Source: Nocardia spumae
Lineage (GTDB): Bacteria; Actinomycetota; Actinomycetes; Mycobacteriales; Mycobacteriaceae
Direction of reading: 5' to 3'
NCBI RefSeq assembly: GCF_020733635.1
Contig: NZ_JAJFZL010000001.1
Location: 3,968,001-4,032,000 of the forward strand
Length of the DNA stretch: 64,000 bases
Shown here: positions 1 to 9,437 of the stretch, one piece after another
Position numbering within the stretch: the stretch's first letter is position 1
Layout of the letters: the number at the start of each line of letters is the position of its first letter
The notes under the pieces: generated by a model
Seen by the model: the letters and a program-made list of their open reading frames with translations, nothing else
Told to the model about the DNA's origin: nothing
The model's database searches: none
Position numbers and translations under genes: made by a program

Positions 1-2223
1 CAGGTCGGCCTCGGTGTAGATCCGGGCCAGGCGACGCCCGTCGGCGGTGACCTCCCCGGCGTCGACGTACCCGCGTTCGGTCAGCAACGCCACGATCCGA
101 TCGAAAGTGCGCGCCAGTGAATTGGTGGTGGTGGCGACCTTCTGGCGCATCGACTCGGTCTCGCGCTCGAGCCGGTTGTACCGCTCCCCCAGCCGGGCCA
201 GCTGTTCCCGGTCGGGCCGGGTGTGCGCCGGATGGGCGCGCAGGGCACGACGCAGCGTGGCCAGCTCCCGATCGTCGGCCGCTCGCGCCCGGGCACCGCG
301 GCGGCCACGACCGGGTACCGAGATTCCGGTGCTGCGCAGCGCGGACGCCAGATCGCGGCGCGCCCGGGCCGTGCGGTGGTCGACATGGCGGGGCAACCGC
401 ATCCGGCCCAGCGGCTGCGCGGGGGTCGGAAAGTCGGCCGCCGACACGCGTCCGGCCCAGGTGTCGGCGGTGAGCACCAGCGGCCGCGGATCACCGGGAC
501 TCGAATCCGGTTCCAGAATCACCGCCAGTCCCTGGCGGCGACCGGTGGGAATGGCCACCACATCGCCGCGGCGCAAAGAGGTGAGTGACGCCACCGCGGC
601 CCCGCGCCGATCGGCCCGGCCCTGCCGCTCGAGTTCCCGCTCCCGCTGTTTGATCCGCTCACGCAGCGACAGATACTCGAGGAAATCGTCATCGCCGATC
701 TGGGTGCGTACCTTGCGGATCTGGGCCTCGTTGCGCTCGATCCCCCGCACCAGACCCACGACCGAGCGATCGGCCTGGAACTGCGCGAAGGACCGTTCCA
801 GCAGTTCGCGTGACTGCGCCGCCCCCATCCGGTCGATGAGGTTGATCGACATGTTGTATCCGGGCCGGAACGAACTGCGCAGCGGATAAGTCCGGGTGGA
901 GGCCAGACCGGCCACCGCACTGGTATCGACATCGGGATGCCACATCACCACGGCATGCCCCTCCACGTCGATACCGCGACGCCCGGCGCGACCGGTGAGC
1001 TGGGTGTATTCGCCCGGCGTCAGTTCGGCGTGGGTTTCCCCGTTGAATTTCACCAGCCGCTCCAGCACCACCGTCCGGGCCGGCATGTTGATGCCCAGAG
1101 CCAGTGTCTCCGTTGCGAATACGGCCCGCACCAGACCTCGTACGAACAACTCCTCGACGGTGTGGCGGAAGGCGGGCAGCATCCCGGCGTGATGGGCGGC
1201 CAGACCCCGAAACAGCGCCTCCCGCCATTCCCAGTAGCCGAGCACGTCCAGATCGGCGCGCGGCAGATCACCGGTGTGGCGCTCGATGACGGCCTCGATC
1301 TCCGTCGCGTCGTCGGGGCGGCTCAGATCCAGCCGTGACCGCAGGCACTGGGCCAGCGCACCGTCGCATCCCGCCCGGCTGAAGATAAAGGTGATCGCCG
1401 GAAGCAGCCCCTCCTCGTCGAGGCGGGCGAGCATCTCCGGGCGTGGCACCGGGCGGTAATCACGGCGTGGTCCCCCGCGATGACGCGGATTCGACCAGCC
1501 GTTCATCCGATCGGCCGCTTCGCGATGCTTGATGTAGCGGACCAGATCCTCGTCGACGAGCACCTTCTGATCGCTGGATTTCGCATCGAACAGATCGAAC
1601 ATCCGGCGGCCGACCATGACGTGCTGCCACAGCGGCACCGGGCGCGTCTCGTCGACGATGACCGCGGTATCCCCGCGCACGGTCTCCATCCAGGCGCCGA
1701 ACTCCTCGGCGTTGCTCACCGTCGCCGACAGGCTGACCAGCCGTACCTCCGGCGGCAGATGCAGGATGACCTCCTCCCACACCGCCCCGCGGAAACGGTC
1801 GGCCAGGTAGTGCACCTCGTCCATGACGACATACGACAGCGCGGCCAGCGCATCGGAACCCGCGTAGAGCATGTTGCGCAGCACTTCGGTGGTCATGACC
1901 ACCACCTGCGCGTCCGGGTTGATCGACTGATCGCCGGTCAGCAGCCCGACCGCGTCGCGGCCATAGCGATCCACCAGGTCGGCGTACTTCTGGTTCGACA
2001 GTGCCTTGATCGGAGTGGTGTAGAAGCACTTCCTGCCCGCTACCCGGGCCAGGTGCACCGCGAACTCACCGACCACCGTCTTGCCGGCGCCGGTCGGGGC
2101 GCAGACGAGCACACTGTGACCGTTCTGCAGCGCCGCGCAGGCCTGCTGCTGAAACGGATCCAGAGAGAATTTCAGGTCGGCGGCGAATGCCGCGAGTTCG
2201 CCAGTCAGCGACGGTTGTCCCAC
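1..2223 (-). CDS. helY: Ski2-like DEAD/DEAH-box RNA helicase HelY (C-terminus cut by window edge)
   Basis: ATP-dependent helicase of the Ski2/Mtr4-like superfamily 2 group, presumed to act on RNA in the cytoplasm. Reading on the minus strand from GTG 2223, the first 741 codons are open to the window edge. The N-terminus has a Walker A motif APTGAGKT near residue 45, then TTPIKALSNQKY (motif Ia region) and a Walker B motif DEVHYL near residue 137. The last visible residues, EVTADGRRLARIY, match the family's C-terminal half. HelY proteins are about 900 residues, so roughly 160 are missing beyond the window; this is not a biological truncation. The start lies 2 bp after the tatC stop, so the gene is probably co-transcribed with tatA-tatC, as in mycobacteria. 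Confidence 0.93.
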   Translation of the reverse strand, partial: MGQPSLTGELAAFAADLKFSLDPFQQQACAALQNGHSVLVCAPTGAGKTVVGEFAVHLARVAGRKCFYTTPIKALSNQKYADLVDRYGRDAVGLLTGDQSINPDAQVVVMTTEVLRNMLYAGSDALAALSYVVMDEVHYLADRFRGAVWEEVILHLPPEVRLVSLSATVSNAEEFGAWMETVRGDTAVIVDETRPVPLWQHVMVGRRMFDLFDAKSSDQKVLVDEDLVRYIKHREAADRMNGWSNPRHRGGPRRDYRPVPRPEMLARLDEEGLLPAITFIFSRAGCDGALAQCLRSRLDLSRPDDATEIEAVIERHTGDLPRADLDVLGYWEWREALFRGLAAHHAGMLPAFRHTVEELFVRGLVRAVFATETLALGINMPARTVVLERLVKFNGETHAELTPGEYTQLTGRAGRRGIDVEGHAVVMWHPDVDTSAVAGLASTRTYPLRSSFRPGYNMSINLIDRMGAAQSRELLERSFAQFQADRSVVGLVRGIERNEAQIRKVRTQIGDDDFLEYLSLRERIKQRERELERQGRADRRGAAVASLTSLRRGDVVAIPTGRRQGLAVILEPDSSPGDPRPLVLTADTWAGRVSAADFPTPAQPLGRMRLPRHVDHRTARARRDLASALRSTGISVPGRGRRGARARAADDRELATLRRALRAHPAHTRPDREQLARLGERYNRLERETESMRQKVATTTNSLARTFDRIVALLTERGYVDAGEVTADGRRLARIYTEADL

Positions 2224-2225
2224 GT

Positions 2226-3218
2226 TCAGAGGGTATCGGAGTAGTCCGACACCGGGCGCGGGGTTTTCCGCGGTACGCCGTTCGCCGATACCGGCCCGCT
2301 CGATGTCACCGGTTGCGCGGAATCGACCGGTGTCACCCCGTCGACCCCGTCCGGCCCGTGCAGCGGGGAGGCCTCGTCGTCCGACAGCGCACCCCAGTTG
2401 TCACCGCGGCGGGCCCGGCGACGGTCGTTGACCCGGGCCACCTGGACCGCCACCTCGAACAGCACGGTCAGCGCGGCGGCCAGCGCCAGCATCGAGAACG
2501 GGTCCTGCGGGGTGACGATCGCGGCGAAGACGAACAGGCCGAAGATCATGCCGCGGCGCCATTTCTTCAGCCGCTCGTAGGTCAGCACACCGACCATGTT
2601 CAGCCCGATGATCAGCAACGGAGTCTCGAAACTGAAACCGAAGATGATCAGCAACTTGATGATGAACCCGAAGTACTGGGTACCGCTGAGCGCGGTGATC
2701 TGCACATTGCTGCCGATGCCCATCAGGAAGCTCAGGGCGTGGGCCACCACCCAGTACGCCAGTACCGCACCGGTCACGAACAGCACGACCCCGGAGGCGA
2801 CGAAGCTGATCGCGTACTTGCGCTCCTTCGCGTACAGCCCCGGGGTGACGAATGCCCACAGCTGATACAGCCAGATCGGGCAGGCCATCACCACACCCGC
2901 GGTCAGGGCCACCTTGAAGCGGAGCATGAACTGTTCGAACGGCGCGGTCGCCAGCAGCCGGCAGGTACCGTCGACGGTCAGCTGCGCGCGATGCTCCGGC
3001 GGTAGCGAACAGTACGGTCCCCGCAGGATGTCACCCAGGCTGTCGATCCCGAGGAACGAATGCGAGTACCAGAGGAATCCGAGCACCGAGGTCAGCGCGA
3101 CCGCCAGCAAGGCCTTCAACAACCGCGAACGCAACTCGTGCAGATGGTCGACCAACGACATGGTGCCGTCGGGATTCGTCCTGCGCCGACTGCGGCGGGG
3201 GTCGAACGGAATGCGCAT
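2226..3218 (-). CDS. tatC: Sec-independent protein translocase subunit TatC
   Basis: Polytopic inner-membrane receptor of the twin-arginine translocase, which recognises RR signal peptides of folded exported proteins and recruits TatA. The N-terminal family motif [13 protein letters not shown] is present, followed by six hydrophobic segments and the conserved [16 protein letters not shown] stretch of the third periplasmic/TM4 region. From ATG 3218 the protein has 330 residues, with a hydrophilic C-terminal tail of about 60 residues as in mycobacterial TatC. A GTG at 3272 in the same frame would add 18 residues; I prefer 3218 because a GAGG lies about 11 nt upstream and the homologous region begins there. 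It sits 113 bp downstream of tatA and 2 bp upstream of helY. Confidence 0.95.
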   Translation of the reverse strand: MRIPFDPRRSRRRTNPDGTMSLVDHLHELRSRLLKALLAVALTSVLGFLWYSHSFLGIDSLGDILRGPYCSLPPEHRAQLTVDGTCRLLATAPFEQFMLRFKVALTAGVVMACPIWLYQLWAFVTPGLYAKERKYAISFVASGVVLFVTGAVLAYWVVAHALSFLMGIGSNVQITALSGTQYFGFIIKLLIIFGFSFETPLLIIGLNMVGVLTYERLKKWRRGMIFGLFVFAAIVTPQDPFSMLALAAALTVLFEVAVQVARVNDRRRARRGDNWGALSDDEASPLHGPDGVDGVTPVDSAQPVTSSGPVSANGVPRKTPRPVSDYSDTL

Positions 3219-3331
3219 GGATGTGACTGCCTCGCTGATCACCTGGCGACCGGATCCGGATGAAGCGCCCACTCCTCATCGGGCCGTCTCCGCGGGCGCG
3301 GCTGGAGTGACGGCCTCGTGGCGAGGGCGGA

Positions 3332-3598
3332 TCAGGCCGTGTGGCGATCCTTGTCGGCCTGCGGTGCGGGATTCGCCGGCTGCGCGGACGGCAGCTCGGC
3401 GGCCGGAGCCGACTGCTGTGCGGTGCCGGATGCGGTCGCCGACCCGGAGCCCTCGGACTGCATCTCGCTCATCTCACTCTTGAAGATGCGCAAGGAACGT
3501 CCGAGACCTCGGGCGGCGTCGGGCAGCCGCTTGGCGCCGAACAGCAGCAGGATCACCAACGCAATGATGAGCCAGTGCGTCGGGCTCAATGAACCCAT
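3332..3598 (-). CDS. tatA: Sec-independent protein translocase subunit TatA
   Basis: Pore-forming subunit of the twin-arginine translocase. The 88-aa protein has the standard layout: one N-terminal membrane helix ([19 protein letters not shown]), the FGxKRLP hinge, an amphipathic helix ([17 protein letters not shown]), and an unstructured Ala/Ser/Pro-rich tail. The ATG at 3598 is preceded by a strong ribosome site, GGGAGG seven bases upstream. TatC follows on the same strand, so the two translocase genes form a unit. TatB is not in the window; in actinobacteria it lies elsewhere. Confidence 0.95.
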   Translation of the reverse strand: MGSLSPTHWLIIALVILLLFGAKRLPDAARGLGRSLRIFKSEMSEMQSEGSGSATASGTAQQSAPAAELPSAQPANPAPQADKDRHTA

Positions 3599-3724
3599 CG
3601 AAAACCTCCCAAGACTGTGGTATGTCCGATGCTACCGGACCGGAATCCGCCGGTGGCGAGGGTCGCCGCTCTCGGCGTCGGCGCCGGCCACGCGGGCCAC
3701 CGGCCGGCGCTCGCCGCCACCGGG

Positions 3725-4768
3725 TCAGCGCTCGCCCGCGCCCACCCGCCCGGAACCGCTCGCATCGCGCAACCGGGCCAGCAGATCCGCCCCCGACCAG
3801 CGGCGATCATCGCCGTTCTCCGCCGCCCGGATCAACTCGGTCAGCCGGGCGTTGACCGGAGTAGGTACCCCGACGATCCGGCCGAGATTCACGATTTCCC
3901 CGCAGAGCCAATCGATTTCGGTGCGGCGCCCCAGGGCCAGATCATCGGCCATCGAGGAGCGGGCCATCGGATCCACCGCCAGCACCCGCCCCGCGACCCG
4001 GGTGAAGATCGCGTCCGGAACCGGCAGCAACCGCACCATCGCGCGCGGCCGCAGCGTGGTCAGCCGGGCCGGCCGGATGCCCGCGCGGCGCATCACGGCC
4101 AGGGCTTCGGCCTGTGCCAGTGCCAGACAGCGACGGTAGTCACGGTCGCCCAGTTCGTCGCGCAGCGGACGGCCCGACAGGGCGTTGATCGGATTGTTCA
4201 GGTTGAGCAGCAGTTTCGCCCACTGCACCGGGCGCAGATCCGGATGACGCTCCAGCGGCAGACCGGCCCGATCGAACAGCGGCGCGAACCGGGCCAGCGC
4301 GGGATCGTCGGCGACGGCCACCCCGCCATCGGTACCGCGATGGAAATGGCCCGCCCCGCGATGGACGACGTTGAACATCACCATCCCGGCCGACACCACC
4401 GGCGCCGGCAGCGCCTCCCGGATCACGGCATCGTTGCCGATGCCGTTCTGCAGGCTGATCACCACCGTGTCGGCCCGCACCCGATCGCGCAGTTGTGCCG
4501 CGGCCGCCGCGGTCTGCGCGGATTTCACCGTGATCAACACCAGATCGGCGGTCGCGGCGCTGCCGGGTTCGGTTTCGGTGCGAAACCCGCTCGTGGCCAC
4601 TCGATCGTCACCACCGTCGAGGTCGGTCAGCCGCAGCCCGTGCGCACCGATCTCGTCCAGCATCCGCGGGCGGCCCACGAAACTCACCTGTGCGCCGGCC
4701 GCCGCCAGCTTCCCGCCCACGAACAGGCCGATACTTCCGGCGCCGAGCACCGTCACCCGAAATGTCAA
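3725..4768 (-). CDS. Ketopantoate reductase family (ApbA/PanE-like) oxidoreductase
   Basis: Predicted NADP-dependent reductase of the 2-dehydropantoate 2-reductase family, the pantothenate step that reduces ketopantoate to pantoate. The N-terminus has the Rossmann fingerprint VTVLGAGSIGLFVGGKLAAAG, residues LVLITVKSAQT of the family's second conserved block, the SLQNGIGN loop and the KLLLNLNNPINALSG helix carrying the catalytic-lysine region. At 347 aa it is slightly longer than E. coli PanE (303). The TTG start at 4768 overlaps the pafC stop (TTGA); GTG 4756 is an alternative. The family contains many members with other substrates, so the exact reaction is not certain. It is translationally coupled to pafC but has no obvious link to Pup biology. 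Confidence 0.82.
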   Translation of the reverse strand: MTFRVTVLGAGSIGLFVGGKLAAAGAQVSFVGRPRMLDEIGAHGLRLTDLDGGDDRVATSGFRTETEPGSAATADLVLITVKSAQTAAAAAQLRDRVRADTVVISLQNGIGNDAVIREALPAPVVSAGMVMFNVVHRGAGHFHRGTDGGVAVADDPALARFAPLFDRAGLPLERHPDLRPVQWAKLLLNLNNPINALSGRPLRDELGDRDYRRCLALAQAEALAVMRRAGIRPARLTTLRPRAMVRLLPVPDAIFTRVAGRVLAVDPMARSSMADDLALGRRTEIDWLCGEIVNLGRIVGVPTPVNARLTELIRAAENGDDRRWSGADLLARLRDASGSGRVGAGER

Positions 4769-5769
4769 GCGGGACCCACCTCCTCGATCACGGCCTCGTC
4801 GTAGCCCAGGTCGCCGAGATCGTCGTAGGCTGCCAGCGCGGCGGCCGACCGATCACGCACCGCGTTCACCAGTTCCGGCGGACCGAGGACCGTGACTCCC
4901 GAACCGAACCCCAGCAGCAGCCGCGCGATCCAGTCCAGCGTGGCGAAGCGCATCGTCGCCTCCACGCTGCCGTCGGGGTGGACCACCACCGGATGCATCG
5001 GATACTGGTCGAGCACCCATCCGTAGTCCCCGCGAATCCGCAAGCGCGCCAAGGCCACCGCCGGATCATCGGAGAACAGGTCCAGACCCGCCGATTCCTC
5101 GGTGGCGTGGCTGGGCGGGTCGGCCGGCTCCTCGAGTTCGGTGGCCTCCTCGATCCGATCGAACCGGAACAACCGCACGCCCTCGGCCTGCCGGCACCAT
5201 GCCTGTAAATAGGAGTTGTTGTCCACCAGCACGATCCGGATCGGATCCACGATCCGCTCGGATACCACGTCCCGGCTCGCGGAGTAGTACACCAGCCGTA
5301 AGGCCCGCCCGTCGGCCAGCGCCGAACGCACCGTCGTCACCGCGGGTGCCTCGGCCGGCACCGCGGAATCCGGTTCGCCGCGGTGGTCGGCCTCACCGGA
5401 GATGGCGGATTCGATCTTCGCGATCGCCGAACGCGCGGCGGTCGGATCCACCATGCCGGGCAGATCCGCGATCGACCGCAGCGCCACCAGCAGTGCCGTC
5501 GCCTCGATCGAGGTCAGTCGCAGTGGCCGGTCGATCCCGGCCGAGAAGGTGACCTCGATACTCTCCTCGGAGAACGACAGGTCGATCAGGTCGCCGGGCC
5601 CGTACCCGGGCAGTCCGCACATCCACAGCTGGTTGAGATCGCTCATCAGCTGCTTGGTGCTGACCCCGAGCTCCCCCGCCGCCTCCGCCGCGCTGATGCC
5701 CGGATTCGCCAGGAAATACGGAACCATGTTCAGCAGCCGCGACAATCGCGTCGACAGTCGACTGCTCAT
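4765..5769 (-). CDS. pafC: WYL-domain transcriptional regulator PafC
   Basis: Second subunit of the PafBC activator, which in mycobacteria drives the LexA-independent DNA-damage response (recA P1 and many repair genes). The N-terminal winged helix (residues about 5-70, LLNMVPYFLANPGISAAEAAGELG) is followed by a WYL domain; the region reading SYLQAWCRQAEGVRLFRFDRI is its conserved core. A WCX-like C-terminal domain completes the 334 residues. Start is ATG 5769 (GTG 5775 adds two residues). It follows pafB by about 40 bp and overlaps the next reductase gene by 4 bp. Confidence 0.93.
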   Translation of the reverse strand: MSSRLSTRLSRLLNMVPYFLANPGISAAEAAGELGVSTKQLMSDLNQLWMCGLPGYGPGDLIDLSFSEESIEVTFSAGIDRPLRLTSIEATALLVALRSIADLPGMVDPTAARSAIAKIESAISGEADHRGEPDSAVPAEAPAVTTVRSALADGRALRLVYYSASRDVVSERIVDPIRIVLVDNNSYLQAWCRQAEGVRLFRFDRIEEATELEEPADPPSHATEESAGLDLFSDDPAVALARLRIRGDYGWVLDQYPMHPVVVHPDGSVEATMRFATLDWIARLLLGFGSGVTVLGPPELVNAVRDRSAAALAAYDDLGDLGYDEAVIEEVGPA

Positions 5770-5809
5770 CGCCACACCACACCCCCGGTCGTCACGCCCG
5801 TCACGCCCC

Positions 5810-6805
5810 TCACGCCGACACCTCCGTCCGCTCCAGCACCGACCGCAGCCGCGAGATCACGTCGGCCCGCAGATCCTCCGGCGCCAGTACCAGCGCATCC
5901 GGCCCCAGACCGGTGATCAGCCGGGCCAGCCAGTCGCGCGAGCGCACCGGGACCTCCACCACCGACCCGGACCGGCCGTCGACCGTACGCTCGGCGAGCA
6001 CCACGCCCAACCGGCGAATCTCCTGCCCCCGGCCCTGAGCGACCCAGACCGTCGCCGACCCGGTGACCGGCGACGCGCCCGTCACCTGCGCCACGATCCG
6101 CCGCAGATCGACCTCCGCCGGTTTGTGCACGGCGTTCTCGGGACCGTAGACCTCGACCTCCGCGCCGATCCGCGACAGGCGGAACGTGCGAACCGCGTCC
6201 CGATCGCGATCGTGCCCGACCAGATACCAGCGGCCGTGCCGCGTCACCACACCCCACGGTTCCACATCGCGCATCGCGTACGGCGCGTTATGGGTCACCC
6301 GATGCTGGAATCGCACCGCCCGGCCGGCATCGATCGCCGCCAGCAAGCGGCCCAGCGCCGCTTCGGAGCCACGGGTGCGCGCCGGCACCGACGGCACCGA
6401 CGCCGAGGCCGCATCCGGATCGACGTGCACGCCGGCCGCCCGCAACTTCAGTACCGCGCTCTCGGCGGCGCTGGCCAGCTCCGGAGACTCCCACAATTGC
6501 ACCGCCACCGCGACCGCCGCCGTTTCCGCGCTGGTCAGATCGATATCGGGCAGTTCGTAGGCATCGCGGTTGATCCGATACCCCTCCTGGCCGGAGTATC
6601 GGCCCACCGGGCCGACCTCCAGCGGGATACCGAGATCCCGTAATTCGTTCTTGTCGCGCTCGAACATCCGGCTGAACGCCTCATCGCTGGCCGACTCCTC
6701 ATAACCGGCGACGCTGTCGCGAATCCGCTCCGCGGTGAGGAACTGCCGGGTCGACAGCAGCGCGATCACCAGATTCATCAGCCGTTCGACCTTGGAAATC
6801 GCCAC
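5810..6805 (-). CDS. pafB: WYL-domain transcriptional regulator PafB
   Basis: Partner of PafC in the heterodimeric DNA-damage activator. The protein begins VAISKVERLMNLVIALLSTR, nearly the same as mycobacterial PafB, with an HTH over residues 5-75, a WYL domain in the middle (PWGVVTRHGRWYLVGHDRDR) and a C-terminal WCX region, 331 aa in all. An in-frame upstream GTG at 6847 exists, but GTG 6805 matches the family N-terminus and sits exactly 7 nt below a TACTCT -10 box, so a leaderless transcript from 6805 is expected. A strong hairpin separates it from pafA, so pafBC probably has its own promoter. Confidence 0.94.
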   Translation of the reverse strand: MAISKVERLMNLVIALLSTRQFLTAERIRDSVAGYEESASDEAFSRMFERDKNELRDLGIPLEVGPVGRYSGQEGYRINRDAYELPDIDLTSAETAAVAVAVQLWESPELASAAESAVLKLRAAGVHVDPDAASASVPSVPARTRGSEAALGRLLAAIDAGRAVRFQHRVTHNAPYAMRDVEPWGVVTRHGRWYLVGHDRDRDAVRTFRLSRIGAEVEVYGPENAVHKPAEVDLRRIVAQVTGASPVTGSATVWVAQGRGQEIRRLGVVLAERTVDGRSGSVVEVPVRSRDWLARLITGLGPDALVLAPEDLRADVISRLRSVLERTEVSA

Positions 6806-6812
6806 CCGACAC

Positions 6813-6818
6813 AGAGTA
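6813..6818 (-). promoter_or_regulatory. -10 element of leaderless pafB
   Basis: TACTCT on the minus strand ends 7 nt before the GTG start of pafB. This fits the actinobacterial leaderless pattern (TANNNT placed so that transcription begins at the start codon). Confidence 0.55.
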
Positions 6819-6893
6819 ATCGGCATGCCGCGACGACGATGCGCCACCGCACCGATCAGCCTCGAATCCTGCGCGCCGGCCCCGGCGCGGCAT

Positions 6894-6920
6894 TGAGCCC
6901 CGGGGGCTTCCCGGGGCTCA
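6894..6920 (-). terminator. Hairpin terminator after pafA
   Basis: Perfect 11-bp stem (TGAGCCCCGGG with its complement, loop of 5 nt) beginning 6 bp after the pafA stop. There is no U-run, as is usual for actinobacterial terminators. A second perfect 8-bp inverted repeat lies at 6872-6889. Confidence 0.65.
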
Positions 6921-6925
6921 TGTAC

Positions 6926-8284
6926 TCACATCGAGGCGATCAGCCGATCCACCCGTTCGTCGACCGAACGGAACGGGTCCTTGCACAGCACCGTGCGCTG
7001 CGCCTGATCGTTCAACTTCAGATGCACCCAGTCGACCGTGAAGTCCCGGCCGGCCTCTTGCGCCGCGGTGATGAAATCACCACGCAACTTCGCGCGGGTG
7101 GTCTGTGGCGGCGTCGTGACCGCCGCGTCGACGGAATCGTCCTCGGTGATCCGCTTGACCAGCCCCTTGCGCTGCAGCAGATCGAAGACACCACGACCAC
7201 GCTTGATGTCGTGATAGGCCAGATCGAGCTGAGCGATCTTCGGATCCGACAGCTCCATCGAATACCGGTCCTGATACCGCTGGAACAGCTTGCGCTTGAT
7301 CACCCAGTCGATCTCGGTGTCGACCTTCGCGAAATCCTGCGCCTCCACCGCGTCGAGGGTGCGGCCCCACAGATCCACCACCGCGTCCACCTGCGGATCA
7401 CGCTCACGATTGCGCAGATGCTCGACCGCGCGGGCGTAGTACTCCCGTTGGATCTCGAGCGCGCTGGCCTGCCGACCGCCCGCCAGCCGCACCGGACGGC
7501 GGCCGGTCAGATCGTGGCTGACCTCGCGGATCGCGCGGATCGGATTGTCGAGCGCGAAATCGCGGAACGACACACCCGCCTCGATCATCTCCAGCACCAG
7601 CGCCGCGGTGCCCACCTTCAACATGGTGGTCGACTCGGCCATATTGGAATCGCCGACGATCACGTGCAGGCGGCGGTATTTCTCCGCGTCGGCGTGCGGC
7701 TCGTCGCGGGTGTTGATGATCGGCCGCGACCGCGTCGTCGCCGAGGACACCCCCTCCCAGATGTGCTCGGCCCGCTGCGACAGGCAGAACGTCGCCGCCT
7801 TGGGCGTCTGCAGGATCTTGCCCGCACCGCAGATCAGCTGTCTGGTCACCAGGAACGGCAACAGGACATCGGAAATCCTCGAGAACTCCCCGGCACGGAC
7901 CACGAGGAAGTTCTCGTGGCAGCCGTAGGAGTTGCCCGCGGAATCGGTGTTGTTCTTGAACAGATAGATGTCACCGCCGATCCCTTCCTCCGCCAAGCGT
8001 TGCTCGGCGTCGATCAGCAACTCCTCGAGCACTCGCTCACCCGCACGATCGTGGGTGACCAGCTGCACCAGCGAGTCGCATTCGGCCGTCGCATACTCCG
8101 GATGGGAACCGACATCGAGATAGAGCCGCGCTCCGTTGCGGAGAAATACGTTCGAACTACGGCCCCAGGACACCACCCGGCGGAACAGATACCGGGCCAC
8201 CTCGTCAGGACTCAACCGACGGTGACCGTGGAACGTGCACGTCACCCCGAACTCGGTCTCGATCCCCATAATTCGTCGCTGCAC
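6926..8284 (-). CDS. pafA: Pup-protein ligase PafA
   Basis: Joins the C-terminal Glu of Pup to lysine side chains of target proteins using ATP, marking them for the mycobacterial-type proteasome. From GTG 8284 the protein is 452 aa, exactly the length of M. tuberculosis PafA, and begins [16 protein letters not shown]. The GIETEFG motif supplies metal/ATP-binding glutamates and [10 protein letters not shown] carries the catalytic aspartate region of the carboxylate-amine ligase fold shared with Dop; the C-terminal small domain follows (residues about 400-452). Longer in-frame starts exist as far up as 8455, but only the 8284 start matches the family and lies 7 nt below a TACTGT box. It is separated from prcA by a 376-bp gap, so it is transcribed independently. 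Confidence 0.96.
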   Translation of the reverse strand: MQRRIMGIETEFGVTCTFHGHRRLSPDEVARYLFRRVVSWGRSSNVFLRNGARLYLDVGSHPEYATAECDSLVQLVTHDRAGERVLEELLIDAEQRLAEEGIGGDIYLFKNNTDSAGNSYGCHENFLVVRAGEFSRISDVLLPFLVTRQLICGAGKILQTPKAATFCLSQRAEHIWEGVSSATTRSRPIINTRDEPHADAEKYRRLHVIVGDSNMAESTTMLKVGTAALVLEMIEAGVSFRDFALDNPIRAIREVSHDLTGRRPVRLAGGRQASALEIQREYYARAVEHLRNRERDPQVDAVVDLWGRTLDAVEAQDFAKVDTEIDWVIKRKLFQRYQDRYSMELSDPKIAQLDLAYHDIKRGRGVFDLLQRKGLVKRITEDDSVDAAVTTPPQTTRAKLRGDFITAAQEAGRDFTVDWVHLKLNDQAQRTVLCKDPFRSVDERVDRLIASM

Positions 8285-8291
8285 ACCATCG

Positions 8292-8297
8292 ACAGTA
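8292..8297 (-). promoter_or_regulatory. -10 element of leaderless pafA
   Basis: TACTGT on the minus strand, 7 nt before the GTG start codon; it supports the 452-aa start over longer alternatives. Confidence 0.55.
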
Positions 8298-8595
8298 CAG
8301 CCAAGCGAACTCCGAAAGTGGCTGTGCGAGCAGACGGTTGCATACGGCTTCACAACAATATCGGCGGCCCCACCGCCGTGGGGGCGGGGTTTGCGGTCCC
8401 CGCGCCTGGCCAGGACGCCGGACCGCGGAGAGCGCGGCCGCGGTCGACAGGCCACCGGGTTGATGCGGGATACCTATATCGCCAGGTAGAGGCGCCGACC
8501 GAGCGGATGGCATACCGACTCCGCGGCAATGGCCGACGCCAGTGGCTCCGAGCCGGGTGGGCGCGCAGGCGAACAGCGGCGTGCCCGGACGCCGA
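8298..8595. other. Gene-free stretch between prcA and pafA
   Basis: The 376 bp between the pafA start and the prcA stop contain the pafA -10 box at one end and the prcA terminator at the other. In between I see no conserved reading frame, repeat or RNA element. In M. tuberculosis this position is filled by a group of unrelated genes, including PE/PPE genes. Confidence 0.5.
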
Positions 8596-8631
8596 CCGGC
8601 CCCGCGCACCGCGTGTGGTGCACGGGGCCGG
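8596..8631 (-). terminator. Hairpin terminator after prcA
   Basis: 15-bp stem with one mismatch (left arm CCGGCCCCGCGCACC, loop GCGTGT) 30 bp after the prcA stop. It should end the dop/pup/prcB/prcA transcript. Confidence 0.65.
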
Positions 8632-8660
8632 CCCGGATACTTCGCCTCGCCTGCCGGTGC

Positions 8661-9437
8661 CTACGCGTTGGACGGATCGCCGGCGGAGGGAGTTTCCGGC
8701 TCGGCGTTCTCGTCGGCGGCCGCACCGTCGGCGGACAGCAGCGATTCCAGTGTGGCGTGCGGAACCCGCCGGAACGCCCGGCGGGGGCGGGCCTGCTCGA
8801 GGGTCGCCACCTCGAGCGAGGACACCGCGATCGTGCGCTTGTCCTTGTCGCCGTTGTCGGGCGCACCCTGCTGCAGGGCGTCCACGGCGGTCCGGATCGC
8901 GGCGCGCAGTTCCAGCCCCGGCTGATAGCTGTCCTTGAGCGCGGTGCTGATGGGCTCGGTATTGCCACCCATCACCACGAAATCACGCTCGTCGACGATC
9001 GAGCCGTCGAAGTTGATCCGGTACAGCACCGAATTGGATGTCTGTTCCGGATACCCGACCTCACCGATGCAGATCTCCACCTCGTAGGGCTTGAGCTGAT
9101 CGGTGAAGATCGTGCCCAGCGTGGAGGCGTACATGTTCGCCAGCGCCCGGCCCGCCACATCGCGCCGGTCGTACTGGTATCCCCGCAGGTCGGCCTGCAG
9201 GATGCCGCCACGACGCAGACTCTCGAACTCGTTGTACTTACCGACCGCGGCGAATCCGATGCGGTCGTAGAGTTCGCTCACCTTGTGCAGTGTCGCCGAC
9301 GGATTCTCGGCGACGAACAGCACACCCTTGTCGTACACCAACACCACGACACTGCGGCCCCGGGCGATGCCTTTGCGCGCAAGTTCGGTCTTGTCGCGCA
9401 TGATCTGTTCGGCCGACGCGTAGTACGGCAGTGTCAT
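8661..9437 (-). CDS. prcA: 20S proteasome alpha subunit PrcA
   Basis: Forms the outer heptameric rings of the actinobacterial 20S core; its N-terminus gates the channel and its pockets receive the C-terminal tail of Mpa. The 258-aa sequence begins [19 protein letters not shown], the gating N-terminal segment, then [19 protein letters not shown] (helix H0 and the first strand) and the alpha-type core [20 protein letters not shown]. No N-terminal threonine processing site is present, as expected for an alpha subunit. The acidic C-terminal tail (about 25 residues) is poorly conserved. ATG 9437 overlaps the prcB stop by 4 bp, so the two subunits are translationally coupled. Confidence 0.97.
   Translation of the reverse strand: MTLPYYASAEQIMRDKTELARKGIARGRSVVVLVYDKGVLFVAENPSATLHKVSELYDRIGFAAVGKYNEFESLRRGGILQADLRGYQYDRRDVAGRALANMYASTLGTIFTDQLKPYEVEICIGEVGYPEQTSNSVLYRINFDGSIVDERDFVVMGGNTEPISTALKDSYQPGLELRAAIRTAVDALQQGAPDNGDKDKRTIAVSSLEVATLEQARPRRAFRRVPHATLESLLSADGAAADENAEPETPSAGDPSNA

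Noticed and set aside
3621..3633. 13-mer TATGTCCGATGCT shared by the tatA and pup upstream regions (second copy at 10514-10526)
   Set aside because: Dozens of 13-mer matches are expected by chance between both strands of a 64-kb sequence; only the pup copy is part of a palindrome.
6839..8938. 699-codon plus-strand frame opposite pafA
   Set aside because: Antisense shadow frame; PafA on the other strand is certain.
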